Assembly (NCBI RefSeq): GCF_002007115.1 | Contig: NZ_MVAD01000001.1 | Location: 2,666,001-2,730,000 of the forward strand | Length of the DNA stretch: 64,000 nucleotides | Direction of reading: 5' to 3' | Origin: Massilia sp. KIM | GTDB lineage: Bacteria > Pseudomonadota > Gammaproteobacteria > Burkholderiales > Burkholderiaceae_D | In this document: one piece after another, positions 59,352 through 64,000 of the stretch | Layout of the letters: every line of letters starts with the position of its first letter | Position numbering within the stretch: position 1 is the stretch's first letter | Translations under genes and position numbers: made by a program | Notes under the pieces: generated by a model | What the model saw: the letters and a program-made list of their open reading frames with translations, nothing else | Told to the model about the DNA's origin: nothing | Database searches by the model: none

Positions 59352-61721
59352 TCAGCGCAGCAGGCGCAAGCCATACAGGGTGGCTGGCTTCGAGCCCGCC
59401 CTGGTGAGGAACTTCACGCTGAGCGCGCCCTTGCCCGCCGCGAGCACCGGGGCCGGGATGGGGAAGTCGCGGCTGTACAGCGCTTCCGGGCCATCCCCGT
59501 CCAGCGTGACGGAGGCCAGCAGTTCGCCGTTGACGAGGAGGTCGAACTGCCGCCCCGCGTCCGCCTTCGCGAAGCTCAGCCGCAGTAGCTTGGCCTCGCG
59601 CCGCGGATCCTTGAGTTCATAGCTGAACCACTTGCTGGCGCGGCGCCAGTGGCGGCCATGGCTGATGCCCGCCTCGCCGCCCTCCCCCTGGTAGAAATGA
59701 TCGGCCTCCGGCTGCTGCTCGCCCGGGGCCACCTGGTCGATGGTGCGCGCGTCCAGCGCCAGCCGCTCGGCCTCGCGGGCGGCGTTGGCTTCCTGGATCT
59801 GCCGCAGGCCGGCCGGCGTCGCGTGCTGCCAGTACATCGTGTAGCGCGACTCGTGCAGGCGGAAGAACGGGACGAACTCGGTCCTCGCGCCATCGGCCCC
59901 ATGCACCAGGCCGGGCGCGGTGAAGGTCAGCGGCTTGCCCTTGACCGGCTTGAACCTGCGGATGAAGTCCTGGGTATCGCTGACGAAGAGCGGCGCCGCC
60001 TCCAGCGGGCAGATCTGGCCGCTGGCGATATGGCCCATGCGCGAGTCGTCGGCCAGGAAGTTCAGCTTGTCGTCGCCGAACAGGCGGGTGCGCGCCGCCA
60101 GCACCACCGGGCCGTGCAGCACGGCGTAGTAATTGGACTGGTCCGGCATCCGCTCCAGCCGCGTGCGCATCGGCAGGCGGACGTCCACCCGGTCGCCCTT
60201 CTTCCACGCGCGCGCCAGGCTCACGTAGCCGCCGGGCTGGCCGTCGACCGGCACGGCCTTGCCGTTGACCGCGATCCGCATGCTGCCGGGAGCGACCCAG
60301 CCCGGGTAGCGGATCTTCATCGTGAAGGTCCCGCCCTCCTCCACCGTCAGGCGGGTGCTGTCCGTGTCGGGAAAACTGGTGCTCTGGGTGAGCTTGACGC
60401 CGCGCGCCCGCCAGTGCAGGGTCGAGGGGATGAACAGGTTCACGAACAGCGCGTCGCCCTCGTGCGCGTAGATGAATTCGCCGTACTTGGCGTGGCTTTC
60501 GATGCCCGAGCCGACGCAGCACCACATGCCCTGGTCCACCTGGGAATACACCCGGTAGTGATTGGGCCGCATCGGCGTGAAGTAGACGAAGCCGCCGCCC
60601 GGCCGCTGCGAGGCCAGGATGTGGTTGTAGAGCGCGCGCTCGTAATAGTCCCCATAGCTGCCCTTCTGCTCCGACTGGAACAGCATCTGGGTCAGCTTGA
60701 GCATGTTGTAGGTGTTGCAGGTCTCCGGGCCCTCGACCTCGTCGATCATGGGGCCGAAATCCTGGCGGTCGTGGAAATGCTCCTTGACGCTGTTGCCGCC
60801 GATAGCCACCGTGCGGTGCCCGACCACGGTCTGCCAGAAGAATTGCGCCGCATGGTCCAGGTCCGCGCGCTGCTCGAGCGTGAAACTGCGGTCGGACGCC
60901 AGGTCGGCGATGCGCTTGAAGCCGATCACCTTGGGGATCTGGGTGTTCGCGTGCAGGCCGGTGAGCTTGTCGTCGCCCTTGGCCAGGGGCGCGAGGATGG
61001 CCTGGTGCGAGAAGCGCAGCGCGAGGTCGAGGTATTTGCGCTCGCCCGTCATCGCGGCCACGTCGGCGAAGATCTCGTTCATGCCGCCATGCTCGCTGCG
61101 CAGCATGCGCTGCATCTGTTCGTCGGACAGGCGCGCGCTCAGGCCCAGCGCCCAGTCGGACAACTGGATCAGCATGGCGCGCGCGTCCTCGTTGCCGGCG
61201 TAGCGGTAGGCGTCGCGCAAGCCGGCGTAGACCTTGTGCAGGTTATACCAGGGCACCCACTTGCCGTTGACGGAAAAATTGTCCGCCTCGAGCTTGCCGG
61301 CGGCGACGTCGCGCCAGACCTGGCGGCCGCCGGGAATGCCGCCCAGGTAGCCGTCGCCATTGGCTTGCTGGGCGCGCTTGAGCTCCGCCACGAAGTAGTT
61401 CAGGCGGCGCAGCACCTCGCCGTCGCCGGTCGAGGCATGCATCATGGCCAGGGCCGACAGGTAGTGGCCGCCCATGTGGCCATCCAGTCCGGACGACTCC
61501 CAGTTGCCGTAGCCCGGCTTGCGCGGCGCCAGTCCGGCCTCGCGCAGGAAAGGCGCGAGCAGCCGGTCGGGCTCCATCGCCATCAGGTAGTTCAGGTCGG
61601 TGGTCTGGGCGTCGAGGAAGGGACCGGGCGTCAGGCGCACGTCGGACAGCGGGAACAACTCCGCCGCCTGCGCCCAGGCGCCCAGGACCAGGAGGGACAG
61701 CGCGGCGAGTCGGGTCTTCAT
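59352..61721 (-). CDS. Glycoside hydrolase family 127 (beta-L-arabinofuranosidase-like)
   Basis: 789 aa with signal peptide (cut near AQA/AEL). The catalytic alpha/alpha barrel has ETCNTYNMLKLT and the Cys-rich nucleophile site MWCCVGSGIESHAKYGE, as in GH127/GH146 Zn-Cys enzymes. A beta-sandwich and a C-terminal domain follow. Acts outside the cytosol to release L-arabinofuranose. Member of the arabinose locus. Confidence 0.88.
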   Translation of the reverse strand: MKTRLAALSLLVLGAWAQAAELFPLSDVRLTPGPFLDAQTTDLNYLMAMEPDRLLAPFLREAGLAPRKPGYGNWESSGLDGHMGGHYLSALAMMHASTGDGEVLRRLNYFVAELKRAQQANGDGYLGGIPGGRQVWRDVAAGKLEADNFSVNGKWVPWYNLHKVYAGLRDAYRYAGNEDARAMLIQLSDWALGLSARLSDEQMQRMLRSEHGGMNEIFADVAAMTGERKYLDLALRFSHQAILAPLAKGDDKLTGLHANTQIPKVIGFKRIADLASDRSFTLEQRADLDHAAQFFWQTVVGHRTVAIGGNSVKEHFHDRQDFGPMIDEVEGPETCNTYNMLKLTQMLFQSEQKGSYGDYYERALYNHILASQRPGGGFVYFTPMRPNHYRVYSQVDQGMWCCVGSGIESHAKYGEFIYAHEGDALFVNLFIPSTLHWRARGVKLTQSTSFPDTDSTRLTVEEGGTFTMKIRYPGWVAPGSMRIAVNGKAVPVDGQPGGYVSLARAWKKGDRVDVRLPMRTRLERMPDQSNYYAVLHGPVVLAARTRLFGDDKLNFLADDSRMGHIASGQICPLEAAPLFVSDTQDFIRRFKPVKGKPLTFTAPGLVHGADGARTEFVPFFRLHESRYTMYWQHATPAGLRQIQEANAAREAERLALDARTIDQVAPGEQQPEADHFYQGEGGEAGISHGRHWRRASKWFSYELKDPRREAKLLRLSFAKADAGRQFDLLVNGELLASVTLDGDGPEALYSRDFPIPAPVLAAGKGALSVKFLTRAGSKPATLYGLRLLR

Positions 61722-61755
61722 CTCTGCAGGACGCCTTCCGGTGAAGAGGTTGATG

Positions 61756-61784
61756 CTGCGTGGACGGCTAGGCCGTCCACGCAG
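61756..61784. repeat. 13-bp perfect hairpin between GH51 and GH127
   Basis: CTGCGTGGACGGC-TAG-GCCGTCCACGCAG, no T-tract, 35 bp before the GH127 start (minus direction). A transcript-stabilising or partial-termination hairpin. Confidence 0.6.
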
Positions 61785-61798
61785 GGCTCAGCACATGC

Positions 61799-63340
61799 TC
61801 AGGCGTCGACCGACACCACGATGACCGCCTTGGCCGGCACCTTCAGCGTCAGCTTGCCGTTCGCGGCTTTCGCGCTGTAGGCGGCCGGCTTGATCGCCTG
61901 CGGCTTGTCGAAGGTGTTGTGGGCGTCCATCGCGTCGGCGGTCAGGATCTGGCCGCTGACCCCGGAGACGTTCTGGCTCGCCACGTTGAGCTGGATCTCG
62001 CTGGCGCGGGTCGGGTGGGTGTTGACCAGGGCAACCCAGGTCTTGCCGTCCTTGCCCTTGGCCGCCGAGGCGCTGATGCCCGGCACGCTCTTGCCGTTGA
62101 CCGAATAGGCCACGTCGTTGTCCACCGCCACCGGCAGCGAGGTCGCATCCTGGAAGGGGATGTACATCTTGTAGGTGTGGTAGGTCGGGGTCAGCAGCAT
62201 CTTCTCCTTGTCGGTGATGATCATCGCCTGCAGCACGTTCACCATCTGCGCGATCATGGTCATGCGCACCCGCTCGGCATGGGCGTGGAAGATGTTGAAG
62301 TTCAGGGCCGCCACCACCGCGTCGCGCAGGGTATTACGCTGGAACAGGAAGCCCGGATTGGTGCCCGGCTCCACGTCGTACCAGGTGCCCCACTCGTCCA
62401 CCATGAAGCCGAGTTTCTTCTGCGGGTCGTTCTTGTCCAGCACGGCGACGTTGCGGCGGACGAAATCTTCCATGCGCATGGTCTGCTTGATGGTCGAGAA
62501 CCATTCCGACTCGGGGAAGCCGGTGGCGGCGCCCTTCTTGTCCCAGTCGCCGGTCGGCAGCGTGTAGTAGTGGAAGCTGATGCCGTCCGTGCCCTTGGCG
62601 GCTTCGCGGCTCAATACGTCGGTCCAGGTGGTGTCCTCGCCGTGACCGCCGCTGGCGATGATCTTCGGACGCGCCCCCGGCGGCGTCTTCAGGAAGGTCG
62701 CGTAGTGGTTGTACAGATTGGCGTAATACTCCGGCTTCATGTTGCCGCCGCAGCCCCAGGCCTCGTTGCCGATGCCGAAGTAGGCGACCTTGAAGGGCTT
62801 GTCGCGGCCGTTCTTGCGGCGCTGCTCGGCCAGGGTCGACTTGGAATCCGAGGTCATGTACTCGAGCCACTCGGCCATCTCCTGCGGCGTGCCGGAGCCG
62901 AGGTTGCCGTTGACGTAGGCCTCGGTGCCCAGGATCTCGACCAGGTCGAAGAATTCGTGGGTGCCGACCGCGTTGTCCTCGGCCACGCCGCCCCAGTGGG
63001 TGTTGACCTTCACCGGACGCTTGTTGCGCGGGCCGATGCCGTCGCGCCAGTGGTACTCGTCGGCGAAGCAGCCGCCCGGCCAGCGCACCAGCGGCACCTT
63101 CAGCTCCTTCAGCGCGCCCACCACGTCGTTGCGCCAGCCGCGGGTGTTCGGGATCTTCGATTGTGGGCCGACCCACAGGCCCTCGTAGATGCCGGTGCCC
63201 AGGTGCTCGGCGAACTGGCCGTACACGTTCCTGTTGATGACCGGGCCGGGCTTGGTGGTGTCCACCGTGACGCTCACCTGGGCGAAGGCCGGCACGGCCG
63301 CCAGGGCGAAGGCGAGGATGGTGGGCTTGAGTAAGTTCAT
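61799..63340 (-). CDS. Alpha-L-arabinofuranosidase, GH51
   Basis: 513 aa. Signal peptide MNLLKPTILAFALAAVPAFA. TIM barrel with acid/base Glu193 (YFGIGNEAWGCGG) and nucleophile Glu316 (FMVDEWGTWYD). C-terminal beta-sandwich. Secretion is unusual as many GH51 enzymes are cytosolic. GGAGACACGC precedes the ATG. Removes arabinofuranosyl side chains from arabinan/arabinoxylan. Confidence 0.92.
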   Translation of the reverse strand: MNLLKPTILAFALAAVPAFAQVSVTVDTTKPGPVINRNVYGQFAEHLGTGIYEGLWVGPQSKIPNTRGWRNDVVGALKELKVPLVRWPGGCFADEYHWRDGIGPRNKRPVKVNTHWGGVAEDNAVGTHEFFDLVEILGTEAYVNGNLGSGTPQEMAEWLEYMTSDSKSTLAEQRRKNGRDKPFKVAYFGIGNEAWGCGGNMKPEYYANLYNHYATFLKTPPGARPKIIASGGHGEDTTWTDVLSREAAKGTDGISFHYYTLPTGDWDKKGAATGFPESEWFSTIKQTMRMEDFVRRNVAVLDKNDPQKKLGFMVDEWGTWYDVEPGTNPGFLFQRNTLRDAVVAALNFNIFHAHAERVRMTMIAQMVNVLQAMIITDKEKMLLTPTYHTYKMYIPFQDATSLPVAVDNDVAYSVNGKSVPGISASAAKGKDGKTWVALVNTHPTRASEIQLNVASQNVSGVSGQILTADAMDAHNTFDKPQAIKPAAYSAKAANGKLTLKVPAKAVIVVSVDA

Positions 63341-63368
63341 GCGTGTCTCCTGTTGTTGTACGGGCGTT

Positions 63369-64000
63369 CTATTTGAATACGGCGACGAAGCCGCCGTGCG
63401 CTTGGATGGTGATCCTGTTCTTGCCGGCCCGGATGGCGGTGTCGGCGAAGCTGCGTTCGCCCTTCCCGTCCGTGACCAGGGTGCCGCTGCGTCCTGCCAG
63501 GAAGGACAGGTCGAGATCGAAGCTGCGTTCGCTGTCGTCGGCATTGAAGCCGGCCACGTACCAGCTGTCGCCGCTGCGGCGCGCGAGGATGGCGTAGCGG
63601 CCCGGATAGCCGTCGATGAAGCGCACGTCGTCCCAGCTGCGCGGCAGGTCCTGCAGCAGGGTTTTCACGGCGGGCGGCACGCCGGCCATGCCTTCGGGGC
63701 GCTCGGCGAAATGCTGGATCCCGGACAGGAACAGCACCGACTGGGCCAGCTCGAAGCCGTTGCGGGTGGCGCGCTTGATCTTGGGGATGTCGCCGAATAC
63801 CACGGGAGTGAAGTCCATCGGATCGAACAGGTTGCGGGTGAAGGGCAGCATGGCGGCGTGGGTGGCGACGGCGTCCTGGTCGCGCTGGCCGAAGGTCGCG
63901 AATTCGAAGCCGCGCACCGCCTCCGCCGTCATCAGGTTGGGATAGGTGCGCGACCAGCCGCGCGGCAGGGTCGATCCGTGGAAGTTCACCAGCAGGCCAG
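63369..64000 (-). CDS. GH97 glycoside hydrolase, C-terminal part (cut by window end)
   Basis: At least 210 codons, open at the window edge. The motif NFHGSTLPRGWSRTYPNLMT and EAVRGFE is typical of GH97 (retaining alpha-galactosidase or inverting alpha-glucosidase class). The C-terminal beta-sandwich follows. The start lies beyond the window. 28 bp before GH51, so part of the same locus. Confidence 0.85.
   Translation of the reverse strand, partial: GLLVNFHGSTLPRGWSRTYPNLMTAEAVRGFEFATFGQRDQDAVATHAAMLPFTRNLFDPMDFTPVVFGDIPKIKRATRNGFELAQSVLFLSGIQHFAERPEGMAGVPPAVKTLLQDLPRSWDDVRFIDGYPGRYAILARRSGDSWYVAGFNADDSERSFDLDLSFLAGRSGTLVTDGKGERSFADTAIRAGKNRITIQAHGGFVAVFK

Overview
The window is GC-rich (roughly two thirds G+C), densely packed, single-copy bacterial chromosome. 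Gene content (glnS, pyrF, sbcB, infA, LemA/TPM genes, DUF3422, many LysR/AraC regulators, secreted arabinofuranosidases) and the GTG-heavy, overlapping gene layout suggest a betaproteobacterium of the Oxalobacteraceae, most like Massilia/Telluria/Duganella. This assignment is inferred from gene content and protein style; no database search was run. I see no rRNA, tRNA, prophage, IS element or CRISPR array.

Layout. 0-9.3 kb: a LysR/D-malate (or tartrate) dehydrogenase divergon, a DUF4394 lipoprotein, an ECF sigma/anti-sigma (RskA) pair, an IF-1 paralogue, a GlxA-type regulator diverging from an isochorismatase-fold hydrolase, and an SDR/AraC divergon. 9.3-13.1 kb: a tightly coupled operon (J-domain protein, three unrecognised proteins, MFS transporter), most junctions being 4-bp overlaps. 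13.5-18.5 kb: glnS, an orphan CHASE-domain NarL-type sensor kinase, then the most unusual gene of the window. This gene (17540-18487) encodes a GRDP-like (DUF1399) domain followed by 14 copies of an 8-residue Trp-Cys motif, AWCASPGK. 18.5-29.9 kb: small proteins, a ferredoxin-reductase/MFS pair, a chemoreceptor, DUF1330, a ribosome hibernation factor, a BtuF-like protein without a signal peptide, a cNMP/GGDEF protein and exonuclease I. 29.9-30.5 kb: a tandem array of REP-like palindromic repeats, then pyrF. 31.5-36.3 kb: LemA-TPM-TPM, an SDR, an intergenic region with a probable structured RNA, a zinc-ribbon protein, a VanZ-like protein and a Ser/Gly-rich lipoprotein. 36.5-41.6 kb: a galactoside operon, galT - degenerate M24 protein - galK - GH2. 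42-53.6 kb: peptidase M20, asparaginase, a lipoprotein SDR, an alpha/beta-hydrolase-like protein, a uracil-DNA-glycosylase-like protein, FAH, a large hybrid sensor kinase and DUF3422. 53.6-64 kb: one co-oriented sugar locus, GH97 (cut by the window end) - GH51 - GH127 - ytfQ - ytfR - ytfT - yjfF - GbpR-like LysR.

How the parts work together. The last 10 kb read as a furanoside utilisation system: exported GH51 and GH127 release L-arabinofuranose, which a YtfQRT-YjfF-type furanose importer takes up under a LysR regulator. The gal operon handles galactosides that reach the cytoplasm. The GRDP/AWCASPGK protein is the best candidate for something undescribed. Its architecture (a folded His/Cys/Trp-rich N-terminal domain fused to repeated short Cys-Trp units ending in Lys) resembles fused-core peptide precursors or a repetitive metal-binding protein. 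No modification enzyme is recognisable beside it, so both readings are hypotheses.
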